Origin: Desulfocarbo sp964620595
GTDB taxonomy: Bacteria > Desulfobacterota > Desulfarculia > Desulfarculales > Desulfarculaceae
Direction: 5' to 3'
Assembly: GCA_964620595.1 (NCBI GenBank)
Contig: CAZUHP010000011.1
Location: 11,591-75,590, forward strand
Length of the DNA: 64,000 nt
A program made the translations under genes and the position numbers. The notes beneath the pieces are model-generated. The model worked only from the letters and a program-made list of their open reading frames with translations. It was not told the origin of the DNA and searched no databases. Of the stretch, positions 15,770 to 24,518 are shown piece after piece (the stretch's first letter is position 1; the number at the start of each line of letters is the position of its first letter).

Positions 15770-17472
15770 TACTCACCGCCCTCCTCACTGGGCGCCCCGC
15801 CCTCCTCAGCGGGCGCTTCGCCCTCTTCCTCCGCCTCGGGCCACTCGATGGGCGGCAGGCCGACCTCTTCGCGCAGGTCGTTGACTTCCTCGCCGCGGAG
15901 GTTGTACTGACGCGGAATCTCGCCTTCCATGATGAGCGCGTTGGCCACCAGCTCGGTCACGCCGGTGGTCCTCACGTCGCCCACCCAGTAGTCCAGGTGG
16001 GCCGGGAACACCGCCCGGTCGATGGCGCAGACACAGGCCAGGGTGTTGACCCCGTGCCGGTCCTTGACGTACTGGACCGCGTTCATCCTGGGCAGGCCGC
16101 CCCGGAAGCGCATCTCCATGTTCTCGCCGGCGTTCAGGCCGGCGCCGCCGCCGCAGCAGAAGGTGTTCTCGCGGATGGTCTGGGGCGGCATCTCGAAGAA
16201 GTGGTTGCACACGTTCTTGATAATGTAGCGCGGCTCCTCCAGAAGCCCCATGCCGCGGGAGGGGTTGCAGGAGTCGTGGAAGGTGACCCGCAGGTGGTCG
16301 TTGCGGCTGGGGTCCAGCTTGAGCTTGTTGTGGTGGATGAGGTCCGCGGTGAACTCGGAGATGTGCACCATCTTGGTGGAGGCCGCGTTCTGGAACATGG
16401 TGCCGGTGATGGGGCTCACCGGGGTCTCCAGGAAGTCGGCCGGGCCGTTCATGGTGTCCATGTACTGGGTCACCACCCGCCACATGTGCCCGCACTCGCC
16501 GCCCAGGATCCACTTGACCCCCAGGCGCTTGGCCTCGGCGTACATCTTGGCGTTCAGGCGCTTCATCATCTCGTGGCTGGTGAAGAACCCGAAGTTGCCG
16601 CCCTCGGAGGCGTAGGTGCTCCAGGTGTAGTCCAGGCCGATGTGCTCGAAGAGCATCAAATAGCCCATGAAGGTGAAGATGCCCGGGTCGGCGAACACGT
16701 CGCCCGAGGGGGTGATGAAGAGGATCTCGGCGCCCTTGCGGTTGAAGGTGGGCTCGATGCGCACCCCCACGTACTCCTCGATGTCGTCCAGGAGATACTC
16801 GATGTTCTCCTTGAAGGTGTGGGGCTTGAGGCCCAGGTGGTTACCGGTGTGGAAGCAGTTGTTGACCGGGGTGCCGATCCAGTCTATCTGGCAGCCCAAG
16901 AGGTTCAGGATCTCCCGGGCCATGATGGTGATCTCGGCGGTGTCGATGCCGTAGGGGCAGTACACGCTGCAACGGCGGCACTCGGTGCACTGGAAGTAGT
17001 AGTAGAACCACTCCTTGATCACCTCTTCGGTCAGCTTGCGTCCGCCGGCCAGCTTGCCCAGGATCTTGCCCGCGGTCTTGAACTCGCCGCGGTACACGCT
17101 GCGCAGGAGTTCGGCCCTGAGCACCGGCATGTTCTTGGGGTCGCCCGAGCCGATGAAGAAGTGGCACTTGTCGGCGCAGGCTCCGCAGCGCACGCAGATG
17201 TCCATGAACAGCTTGAAGGAGCGGAAGCGCTTCAGGCGCTCCTTGATGCCCTCGCGCACGATGCCCTTCCAGTCGGCGGGCAGCTTCCAATCGTCGTCGG
17301 TGGGGTTCCAATCGCGGGGGTTGGGTTGGCCCACGCCCTCCAGCGACTCCTTCTTGACCGCGTGGAGGTACATGCCCGGGCGAAACTCGGGCTTGGTGTC
17401 CATCCAATCCGCGGCCGGCGGCTTATGATCTACCGCTGCGATCTGTTCGGGCTTGGGAGTAGGATCAGCCAT
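15769..17472 (-). CDS. dsrK: DsrK, HdrD-like iron-sulfur subunit of DsrMKJOP
   Basis: A 567-residue cytoplasmic-facing catalytic subunit related to heterodisulfide reductase HdrD; its likely substrate is the DsrC trisulfide. Two [4Fe-4S] ferredoxin motifs lie at CVRCGACADKCHFF and CTECRRCSVYCPYG. The CCG-type motifs that hold a special [4Fe-4S] cluster follow: GGECGHMWRV, FHDSCNPSRGMG, FCCGGGAGLN and CVCAID. All expected cysteines are standard Cys here, unlike the Hdr paralogue at 50116-51606. The C-terminal 25 residues are Glu/Gly-rich and probably disordered. Confidence 0.95.
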   Translation of the reverse strand: MADPTPKPEQIAAVDHKPPAADWMDTKPEFRPGMYLHAVKKESLEGVGQPNPRDWNPTDDDWKLPADWKGIVREGIKERLKRFRSFKLFMDICVRCGACADKCHFFIGSGDPKNMPVLRAELLRSVYRGEFKTAGKILGKLAGGRKLTEEVIKEWFYYYFQCTECRRCSVYCPYGIDTAEITIMAREILNLLGCQIDWIGTPVNNCFHTGNHLGLKPHTFKENIEYLLDDIEEYVGVRIEPTFNRKGAEILFITPSGDVFADPGIFTFMGYLMLFEHIGLDYTWSTYASEGGNFGFFTSHEMMKRLNAKMYAEAKRLGVKWILGGECGHMWRVVTQYMDTMNGPADFLETPVSPITGTMFQNAASTKMVHISEFTADLIHHNKLKLDPSRNDHLRVTFHDSCNPSRGMGLLEEPRYIIKNVCNHFFEMPPQTIRENTFCCGGGAGLNAGENMEMRFRGGLPRMNAVQYVKDRHGVNTLACVCAIDRAVFPAHLDYWVGDVRTTGVTELVANALIMEGEIPRQYNLRGEEVNDLREEVGLPPIEWPEAEEEGEAPAEEGGAPSEEGGE

Positions 17473-17542
17473 CTCATCAATCCTTTATCTAGGGAACTTA
17501 TTGGCTACCCAGTGGGGCGCGTATCGCTCTCCGCCTGAGTGA

Positions 17543-18649
17543 CTATTCCTTTTTCTCTTCCGCCGCCTCGGCAGCCTCCTCGCCGCCGCCCTCGGCGCCT
17601 TCCGGCGCAGCCTCTTCGGCCCCTTCCTCGGCCGCCTCCTCCTGGGGGTTCTTTTCCACCGGGAGGCCCGCCTCGATCATCAGATCGCGGAAGTCGTCCT
17701 CATACTCCTCGTAGGTGTGGGTCTTGACCGGGTAGTTCCAGGGATTGACGTGCCGCACTTCGCGGCTGTTGCTGGGCAGGTTGCGGGTGGGGCTCAGGAA
17801 CACGCCCGGCATGTGCATCAGCTTGCTGAAGGGGAAGTAGGCGAAGAGCACGCTCACCAGAAAGAGATGGATGTAGAACAGCGGGCTGATGGGGTTGGCG
17901 GGAATCACCGGGTTGAAGGTGGCCAGGCCCATGGTCAGCTCCTTGACCGCCTCCACGTCCACCCTGAGGAAGTAGCGCATCAGGATACCGGTGATGCCGA
18001 TACCCAGGATGAGGAACAGGGGGAAGTAGTCCGAGGTCAAGGAGATGTAACGGATGTTGGGCATCCGCAGCCGGCGGTCCAAAAGGGCCAGCAGCATGAG
18101 CACCATGACCACGCCGCTGATAAGCACCTGGGGCAGGCCCAACTCCAAGAAGCCGTCAACAGACTCGACCAGCCGCACCAGGGCGGGCACCGGGTCCATG
18201 AAGAACCGGAGGTGCCACACGAGCACCACCAGGAAGGAATAGTGGAACATGATGGCGAAGAGCCAGAGGAACTTCTCCGAGCCCTGGCGGATGACAGGCT
18301 GGCCGTCGATCACCCGGTAGTCGAGCTTGGTGTTGCGGAACAGCGAGCGCATGGTCACGATCTCGAAGAACATGCGGGCCAATACGCCGCCGGCCGAAGT
18401 GGGGTTGTCCACCTTGTTCGGCTTTATCCAAGAGAGGCTCTTCTGCTGACCGCAGGTGGTGGGGATGCAGAAAGGCACCGCCGAGCGGCCCCAGTCCAGC
18501 ACCTTCCAGATCAACCCCACGAAGAAGGTGATCAAGGCGGCATAGGGCACGACCACTCCGAACAAGTATGTCATGCCAGCGCCCGCCACCCCCGCGTAGG
18601 CGATCGCGATCAGTACGATCACTGCTAGCAACGAAAAGATGACATGCAT
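17543..18649 (-). CDS. dsrM: DsrM, membrane cytochrome b subunit of DsrMKJOP
   Basis: A 368-residue NarI-like membrane protein with about five or six helices and conserved His residues for heme b (FHYSFLVVLVWHLRFF and YIHLFLVSVLFAY). It passes electrons from menaquinol toward DsrK. The C-terminal 30 residues (EEAAEEGAEEAAPEG region) form an acidic low-complexity tail like that of dsrK. It is the first dsr gene proper and follows the RsbRD_N gene after 43 bases. Confidence 0.94.
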   Translation of the reverse strand: MHVIFSLLAVIVLIAIAYAGVAGAGMTYLFGVVVPYAALITFFVGLIWKVLDWGRSAVPFCIPTTCGQQKSLSWIKPNKVDNPTSAGGVLARMFFEIVTMRSLFRNTKLDYRVIDGQPVIRQGSEKFLWLFAIMFHYSFLVVLVWHLRFFMDPVPALVRLVESVDGFLELGLPQVLISGVVMVLMLLALLDRRLRMPNIRYISLTSDYFPLFLILGIGITGILMRYFLRVDVEAVKELTMGLATFNPVIPANPISPLFYIHLFLVSVLFAYFPFSKLMHMPGVFLSPTRNLPSNSREVRHVNPWNYPVKTHTYEEYEDDFRDLMIEAGLPVEKNPQEEAAEEGAEEAAPEGAEGGGEEAAEAAEEKKE

Positions 18650-18692
18650 TATCCGCTACCTCTTTTCCCGTTAGGCTTGCCTGATACTGCCC

Positions 18693-19256
18693 TTATGCCA
18701 GGTCTGGGTCTTTCGCCTCCGGAGGCTGGTCCGGGGCTTCCTGCTCCGGAACCACGGTAAAGATTCCAGAGCGCTCCAAGACCTTGGCGTAGAGGTTCCT
18801 CATCTCTTTGGCCTTGAGGTCGTAGATCTGCTCCCGGCAGGACATGTAGATGTCGAAGCCGGCCAGCATGAGCTGGTCCACCATGTCCTCGAACCTGGCC
18901 AGATCCTCGCCCAACCCTTGCTTGTCCACCTCCCCGCCCAGCCGCTTGCGAACCGCGGTCTTGAGCTGGAAGATGAAGGCCAGGGCATGGGCCGGGGTGA
19001 AGTCCTGCACCGCCCGGATGCGTATTATCCTGTCCAGGAACTTGTTGAGTTCTTGGCTCTGGGGTTTGCCCTGCACCAACTCATCGAAGATATGCTCGGT
19101 CTCGCTTTTGATGGTGGCGCCCACCGGATTGGCGAAACGGTCCTTGCTTTGGCGCAAGAACCTAGCCGTTTCAGGAGGATAGGTATCAAGGACCGCCTGG
19201 AGCCAGTCCCCCAGGATGGCGGCCTTGTGCTTGATCAACAACTCCTGAAAGCTCAC
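18693..19256 (-). CDS. RsbRD N-terminal-domain protein upstream of dsrM
   Basis: A 187-residue all-helical soluble protein matching the RsbRD_N domain (a globin-like sensor domain found at the N-terminus of RsbR stressosome proteins). The typical opening SFQELLIKHKAAILGDWLQA and the ETARFLRQSKDRFANPVG motif are present. The GTG at 19256 is chosen because GAAGGGG lies 6 nt before it and the family starts at this point; an in-frame ATG upstream would add a Pro-rich leader. Genes of this type often precede dsrM in sulfate reducers. A regulatory or redox-sensing role for the Dsr complex is inferred. Confidence 0.85.
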   Translation of the reverse strand: MSFQELLIKHKAAILGDWLQAVLDTYPPETARFLRQSKDRFANPVGATIKSETEHIFDELVQGKPQSQELNKFLDRIIRIRAVQDFTPAHALAFIFQLKTAVRKRLGGEVDKQGLGEDLARFEDMVDQLMLAGFDIYMSCREQIYDLKAKEMRNLYAKVLERSGIFTVVPEQEAPDQPPEAKDPDLA

Positions 19257-19589
19257 GGGCAACCCCTTCCGCATCCCGGCCGGGCCCACGCCTGGTGGCT
19301 GGGATGGTGGATCACGCTCAATTGTGGAGCCCGCCTGAAGTGCCATTTCGGGCCCCGGCGGGATTTAATTGGGCAAATGCTAGTACAATGAAGTAGTTAG
19401 CCAGACATTTTCAGTGGGACATTGTTAGCACACTGGCCTTTTCCAGTCAAGCCAATTGTGCGAGCCGGCACATAGGGGGGCGGGGGGGGCGGGGGCAGGG
19501 GGGCGGAATTCATTGACGCCCTGCCCCCACCTCCCTATACTGAGCCCACCGCACGTTTTCACCTCTCCCTTCCGATTCGGACGCAGTAC
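19257..19589. other. Divergent control region between the dsr operon and the dehydratase genes
   Basis: A 333-base gene-free stretch. It holds two direct GTTAGC repeats (19396-19401 and 19424-19429), a G-rich tract (19475-19506) and the rightward promoter at 19513-19541. I see no convincing leftward promoter for the RsbRD_N-dsrMKJOP unit, although one must be expected here. Confidence 0.6.
19513..19541 (+). promoter_or_regulatory. Sigma-70-type promoter for the dehydratase genes
   Basis: TTGACG and TATACT separated by exactly 17 bases, about 50 bases upstream of the ATG at 19590. Confidence 0.75.
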
Positions 19590-20663
19590 ATGAGCCGCAA
19601 GGAGTATCTGCTCGAGCAGAAGCGGCAGGGCCGCCGCATCTTCGGCGTGTTCCCGGCCCAGTACCCTCGCGAGGTGCTCTGGGCCGCGGGCATCCTGCCG
19701 GTGGAGATCTGGGACCCGCCGCTTGGCATCAGCGCGGCCGACGCCCATTTGCAGCCCTACATCTGCTCGGTGGTCAAGCTGGGCCTGGAGCTGCTCTTGC
19801 AGCAAAAGGCGGAGATGGTGGACGGGTTCTTGTTCCCCCACACCTGCGACTCCATCCAGAACCTGGCCTCGGTGGTGCACGACTACATCGGGCTGGACAA
19901 GCCCTGTTACTTCTTCTATCACCCCAAGGCCCCTTACCGCGCCTCGTCACGGGAGTACTACCAGCGCCAGGTGGAGTCCCTGGCCCGCTCCCTGGAGGAG
20001 GCTTACGGCCCTCTCCCGGCGGGGGAGCTGGAGCGCCGAGTGGCCCAGGGCCAAGAGATAGGCCGCCTCATGGGCCGGCTCTACCAGCGCCGCGCCGCCG
20101 GCACCCTGGCCCTGGACAACGCCGGGTTCTACCGGGCCATCCGCCGGGCCGAATGGCTCTGGCCAGACGACCTCATCGCCGAACTCACCGAAATCCTGGC
20201 CGCCGAGCCCGGCGAACCAGACCGGCGGCCCGCAGTGGTGCTCACGGGCGTACTGCCCAACCCGCCGGAGATATTGACCCTCTTGGACGAACTCGGGGTT
20301 CGGGTGGGCCACGACGACCTCTTGGCCTGCTCCCGCCGCTGGCTGAGCACCACCCCGGGGGCCGGGGAGCCCTACGCGGCCCTCAGCGAGGCCTATTTCG
20401 GGCTGCCGCCCTGCTCCAGCAAGGGCTCTCCCCTGGCCGAGCGCCTGAAGTGGCTGCACGGCCTTTGCCGGCAGACCCAGGCCCGGGGAGTCATCTTCTA
20501 TCTGGTCAAGTTCTGCGAAACCGAGCTGTTCGACGTACCCATCCTGAGTGACGAACTCAAGAAAAGGGGCATTCCCTCCCTGATCCTGGACACCGAGCTG
20601 AACCAGGGGCTCTCCGGCCAGATGACTACCAGAATAGAGGCTTTTCTGGAGATGCTGGGTTAG
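19590..20663 (+). CDS. 2-hydroxyacyl-CoA dehydratase/benzoyl-CoA reductase family subunit (smaller)
   Basis: A 357-residue iron-sulfur protein of the HgdB/HgdC - BcrB/BcrC family. It shows the usual opening (IFGVFPAQYPREVLWAAGILPVE) and conserved Cys in PYICSVVK, FPHTCDSIQNL and the C-terminal VKFCETELFDVP, which would bind a [4Fe-4S] cluster. The length fits the BcrC-like subunit. It pairs with the larger subunit 83 bases downstream. Such pairs either dehydrate 2-hydroxyacyl-CoAs or reduce benzoyl-CoA, and both need an ATP-dependent activator that is not encoded nearby. Exact substrate not determinable. Confidence 0.87.
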   Translation: MSRKEYLLEQKRQGRRIFGVFPAQYPREVLWAAGILPVEIWDPPLGISAADAHLQPYICSVVKLGLELLLQQKAEMVDGFLFPHTCDSIQNLASVVHDYIGLDKPCYFFYHPKAPYRASSREYYQRQVESLARSLEEAYGPLPAGELERRVAQGQEIGRLMGRLYQRRAAGTLALDNAGFYRAIRRAEWLWPDDLIAELTEILAAEPGEPDRRPAVVLTGVLPNPPEILTLLDELGVRVGHDDLLACSRRWLSTTPGAGEPYAALSEAYFGLPPCSSKGSPLAERLKWLHGLCRQTQARGVIFYLVKFCETELFDVPILSDELKKRGIPSLILDTELNQGLSGQMTTRIEAFLEMLG

Positions 20664-20746
20664 AATAGACAAAGTGGTGAGGCGGGCGGGAGCCCGGGAG
20701 GTTCCTGGGGGGTTCCCCGCCGCGCCCCGGAAAAGGGCGGATAGCC

Positions 20747-22060
20747 ATGGCATTAGCCCGCAAAGCACAGTTCCAGTTCATGAAGGACCTGGGCGCCCCG
20801 GCCCTGATGACCATGCAGAAGGGCATCAAGAAAAAGCGCCCCAAAAGGCCCAATCCCCACTTCGGGCCGCCCCTGAAAAGCGCCGCGCGGCTGAAGGAGA
20901 TAATGACCCGCCACTACCTGCTGGCGCGCTACGCCCCCGGCGCCATGCCGGTGGCCTGGGTCACCTCGGGGGCGCCGGTGGAGATACTCCGGGTTTTCGG
21001 CTTCTACACCGTGTACCCCGAAAACCACGGCGCCCTCTGTGGAGCCCAGAAGATGGGCCCCGAGATCTGCGAGGAAGCGGAAAAGGCCGGCTACCACCCG
21101 GACCTGTGCTCCTACGCGCGCATAGACCTGGGCCACTTCTTTTCGGGCAAGACCCCGGCGGGCAAGCTCCCCAAGCCGGATCTGCTCTATGCCTCCACCA
21201 ACATCTGCCAAACCGTGCTCTACTGGTACAAGGCCCTGGCCCACTACTGGCAGATACCCCTGATCCTCTTTGACACGCCCTACAACTTCACCGAACTCAG
21301 CGACAACGACCTGGACTACATGACCTCCCAGCTCAAGGAGATGATCCCCGAGCTGGAGCGTATCTCGGGCCGCGAGTTCTCCCTGGAGCGCTTCCAGGAG
21401 ATAACCCGGCTGGCCGCCGACGCCTCGGTCACCTGGGGCGAGGTGCTGGCCACCATGAAGCACCGCCCCGCGCCCATGACCATCTTCGACTCCTTCGTGC
21501 ACCTGGCGCCGGTGGTCTCCCTGCGGGGGCTCAAGGTGGCCAGCGAGTACTACCACGAACTCCTGGCCGAGCTGCGCCAGCGGGTGGAGGAGGGGGTGGG
21601 CGCCCTGGCCCGGGAACGGAAGCGCCTCATGTGGGACAACATCGCGGTGTGGTACAAGCTCAGGGACTGGTCATACCTGTTCGCCGAGCGCGGCTACAAC
21701 TTCGTCACCGCCACCTACACCAACGCCTGGGCCGAAACCATCAAGTACCTGGACCCCTCCCGGCCCTTCCGCTCGGCGGCCAAGACCTACAGCCTGGTGA
21801 TATTGAACAACAACCTGAACCACCGCCTGCGGCTGATGGAGAAGATGATCAAGGAGTACCAGGTGGACGGACTGGTGGTGCACTCGGCGCGGAGCTGCAA
21901 GCCCTACTCGGTGGGCCAGTACGACCTGGCCCGATTGCTCAGGGAGCGCCTGGGCATCCCCTCGGTGATCATAGAGGCCGACATAACAGACTACCGGGTC
22001 TTCTCCGAGGAGCAGGCCAACACCAGGCTGGAGGCGTTTTTCGAGGCCCTGGAGGGCTGA
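20747..22060 (+). CDS. 2-hydroxyacyl-CoA dehydratase/benzoyl-CoA reductase family subunit (larger)
   Basis: A 437-residue partner of the preceding gene, similar in size to BcrB/BzdO-type subunits. Conserved features are GFYTVYPENHGALCGAQK (first Cys), YASTNICQTVLYWY (second Cys), HSARSCKPYSVGQYD (third Cys) and the closing IPSVIIEADITDYR with an Arg-rich end. The three cysteines would ligate a [4Fe-4S] cluster. A basic N-terminal stretch of about 30 residues (GIKKKRPKRPNP) precedes the core. Function is linked to CoA-thioester or aromatic metabolism. Confidence 0.87.
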   Translation: MALARKAQFQFMKDLGAPALMTMQKGIKKKRPKRPNPHFGPPLKSAARLKEIMTRHYLLARYAPGAMPVAWVTSGAPVEILRVFGFYTVYPENHGALCGAQKMGPEICEEAEKAGYHPDLCSYARIDLGHFFSGKTPAGKLPKPDLLYASTNICQTVLYWYKALAHYWQIPLILFDTPYNFTELSDNDLDYMTSQLKEMIPELERISGREFSLERFQEITRLAADASVTWGEVLATMKHRPAPMTIFDSFVHLAPVVSLRGLKVASEYYHELLAELRQRVEEGVGALARERKRLMWDNIAVWYKLRDWSYLFAERGYNFVTATYTNAWAETIKYLDPSRPFRSAAKTYSLVILNNNLNHRLRLMEKMIKEYQVDGLVVHSARSCKPYSVGQYDLARLLRERLGIPSVIIEADITDYRVFSEEQANTRLEAFFEALEG

Positions 22061-22256
22061 GGCGCCAGCAAAAGCGTTGTGCAATCCCGCGCAATCTGCT
22101 AGCTTAAGCGGGCCGATTGGAGGAGCCGGGGCGGCCCTTTGGTCGGCCGGTGCCGGTCATGGTGGCGGCGATTATGAATAAATCAGGATAGTCAAGGCCT
22201 TGGCGGCTCCACCCCGGGCGGGGCCGCGCAAGCCTTTCCGGCAGGAGATTGTAGCG

Positions 22257-22673
22257 ATGATCAGACGCGGCGGCGCAATGGTGGTTTTGGCCGGCCTGAT
22301 GCTGGCGGTGTTCGCCTTTGGCCTGGCCTGGGCCGAGAAGTACGAGACCAAAAGCGGCGAGGTCCAGGACAGCATGGAGCTGAAGTTCCCGGATATCTTC
22401 ACCCATCCCAAGCGGGGGCCGGTGACCTTCAGCCACCAGGCCCACCACCAGGACTACGGGGTGAAGTGCCAGCAGTGCCACCACATGTACGAGGACGGCA
22501 AGAACGAGTGGAAACCGGGCGACGAGGTGAACGCCTGCGCCGACTGCCACACCGAGCCCTACAAGAACATCGGCGGAATGCCCAGCCTGCACCAGGCCTT
22601 CCACCGCAACTGCCTCAACTGCCACAAGGCCACCGACGACGCGCCCAAGGCCTGCGACGAGTGCCACAGTTAG
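22257..22673 (+). CDS. Tetraheme class III cytochrome c
   Basis: A 138-residue periplasmic cytochrome. Residues 1-27 form a signal peptide (MIRRGG, hydrophobic run, AWA cleavage). The mature protein has four CxxCH heme sites (CQQCH, CADCH, CLNCH, CDECH) and the extra His residues needed for bis-His ligation (FSHQAHHQDY, LHQAFH). It resembles the cytochrome c3 family that carries electrons between periplasmic hydrogenases or formate dehydrogenases and membrane complexes. The ATG at 22257 follows GCAGGAGA. It lies alone, with a strong terminator behind it. Confidence 0.9.
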   Translation: MIRRGGAMVVLAGLMLAVFAFGLAWAEKYETKSGEVQDSMELKFPDIFTHPKRGPVTFSHQAHHQDYGVKCQQCHHMYEDGKNEWKPGDEVNACADCHTEPYKNIGGMPSLHQAFHRNCLNCHKATDDAPKACDECHS

Positions 22674-22702
22674 GGCCGGCAGCATAGCCCCACCGAGCGG
22701 CG

Positions 22703-22733
22703 CGGGCCCGGGATGCTCTCCCGGGCCCGTTTT
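22703..22733 (+). terminator. Terminator after the cytochrome gene
   Basis: An 11-bp stem (CGGGCCCGGGA paired with TCCCGGGCCCG) with a 5-base loop followed by TTTT, 30 bases after the stop codon. Confidence 0.8.
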
Positions 22734-22754
22734 GCCGGCGCCAGGGCCGGGAGG

Positions 22755-24434
22755 CTAGCCTCCCTCGGCCCACTTCTTTTCCTCCTCCTCCCGCAGCGCC
22801 CGGCGGAGCACCTTGCCGATCATGCTCTTGGGCAGCTCGGCGCGCACCTCCACCTCCTTGGGCACCATGTAGGCAGACAGGTTCTTCTTGCAGAAGTCGA
22901 TGATCTCCTGGGGCTGTATCTCCTGGCCGGCCTTGGCCACCACGTAGGCCTTGATGTACTCGCCCTTGGTGGGGTGGGGCAGGCCCACGGCCACCGCCTC
23001 GGCCACCTTGGGATGCTGGTGCAGCACCTCGTCGATCTCGCTGGGGAACACGTTGAAGCCGCTGACGATGACCAGGTCCTTCTTGCGGTCCACGATGGTC
23101 ACGAACCCGTCCTCGTCCATCACCCCGATGTCACCGGTGTACAACCAGCCGTCGCGCAGGGTCTGGGCGGTGAGTTCGGGCTGGTTCAGATAGCCGCTCA
23201 TCAACTCCGGACAGCGGATCACGATCTCGCCGGGCTCGCCGATGGGCATCTCCTTGCCGCCCTGGTCCAGGTCCATGATCTTCCACTCCACGTCCGGAAA
23301 GGGAATGCCGATGGTGCCCGGCTTCTTGGGCCCCAAGAAGGGGTTGCAGGAGATGGCGGTCACCGCCTCGGTGAGCCCGTAGCCCTCGATCAGCTCGGCG
23401 CCGGTGCGTTTCTGGAACTCCTCCATCACCGCCAGGGGCAGGGGCGCGGCGCCCACGAAGATGCCCCGCAGGGAGGTGAGGTCGTACTGGTCGATGTCGG
23501 GCAGCTCCTTGATGGCGATGAACATGGTGGGCACCCCGGCGAACAGGGTGGGCTTGTACTTGTGCACCGTCTTGACCAGCTCCCGGGCGTTGAAGCGGGG
23601 CAGAAGGATGGTGGTGCCCCCCCGGCTCAGGGGCGTGTTCATGCACACGCTCATGCCGAACCCGTGGAACAGGGGCAAGACGGCCAGGAGCCTGTCATCG
23701 GGGCGCACCTGGCCCCAGGCCGCCACCTGGCTGGCGTTGGCCACCAGGGCCTTGTGGCTCAGCATGATGCCCTTGCTCACCCCGGTGGTGCCGCCGGAGT
23801 AGATGAGCGCGGCCATGTCGCCGGGGTCTATCTCCACCGGGGGTGCCTGGCCGCCCTGGCGCAGGAGGTCCTTGAAGCTCACGGTGCGCGCCTCGGGCTG
23901 GATGCATACCCGGGGCATGCTCTTGTCCAGGCGGCGCTTGAGGGGATAGAGCAGGTTCAGGGGAAAGGGCAGGTAGTCGGCCAGGCTGGTGTACACGATC
24001 AGCTCCAGGTCCAGCTCCGGCTTGATGTTGTTCACCCGCTGGGAAAGCAGGTCCAGGACGATGAGCGCCTTGGCCCCCGAGTCCTGGAACTTGAAGATCA
24101 GCTCGCGCTCCACGTTCAGGGGATTGGCCAGCACCGCGGTGGCCCCCAGGCGCTGCACCGCGTAGAAGGAGATCACGAACTGGGGGCAGTTGGGCATGAG
24201 GAGCACCACCCGGTCGCCCTTTCCCACTCCCCGGGCGGCCAGGGCCCCGGCCAGGCGCTCCACCTGGTCCAGGAGTTGGCCATAGGTGAGTTTGTTGCCC
24301 ATGAAGATCAGGGCGGTGCGCTGGAGCGCCTGCCGCGCGGCGCCGGCCATGAAGGAGAAGACATCGACCGGGGGATAATCCAGGGTGTGGGGGACGCCTG
24401 GGTCGTAGGAAGCAAGCCAGGGGCGCTGTGCCAC
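22755..24434 (-). CDS. Long-chain acyl-CoA ligase (AMP-forming)
   Basis: A 559-residue ANL-superfamily enzyme, activating a carboxylic acid with ATP to its CoA ester in the cytoplasm. Motifs in order: P-loop-like ALIYSGGTTGVSKGIMLSHK, adenylate-binding GYGLTEAVTAI, hinge TGDIGVMDEDGFVTIVDRKK and the catalytic Lys in SMIGKVLRRALRE. The start is GTG with GGGAGG 5-6 nt upstream. It is the last gene of a likely two-gene unit with the thioesterase at 24519-25034. Fatty-acid specificity is the usual reading for this subgroup; an aromatic acid is possible given the neighbouring dehydratase pair. Confidence 0.9.
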   Translation of the reverse strand: MAQRPWLASYDPGVPHTLDYPPVDVFSFMAGAARQALQRTALIFMGNKLTYGQLLDQVERLAGALAARGVGKGDRVVLLMPNCPQFVISFYAVQRLGATAVLANPLNVERELIFKFQDSGAKALIVLDLLSQRVNNIKPELDLELIVYTSLADYLPFPLNLLYPLKRRLDKSMPRVCIQPEARTVSFKDLLRQGGQAPPVEIDPGDMAALIYSGGTTGVSKGIMLSHKALVANASQVAAWGQVRPDDRLLAVLPLFHGFGMSVCMNTPLSRGGTTILLPRFNARELVKTVHKYKPTLFAGVPTMFIAIKELPDIDQYDLTSLRGIFVGAAPLPLAVMEEFQKRTGAELIEGYGLTEAVTAISCNPFLGPKKPGTIGIPFPDVEWKIMDLDQGGKEMPIGEPGEIVIRCPELMSGYLNQPELTAQTLRDGWLYTGDIGVMDEDGFVTIVDRKKDLVIVSGFNVFPSEIDEVLHQHPKVAEAVAVGLPHPTKGEYIKAYVVAKAGQEIQPQEIIDFCKKNLSAYMVPKEVEVRAELPKSMIGKVLRRALREEEEKKWAEGG

Positions 24435-24518
24435 TTCGCACCTCCCTGTCTGGTGGGTGGGAGAAACCCGTGCGGTCTAAACTCTGTACAGCAAAGCGGC
24501 CCTGGAGCACAAATGTTT

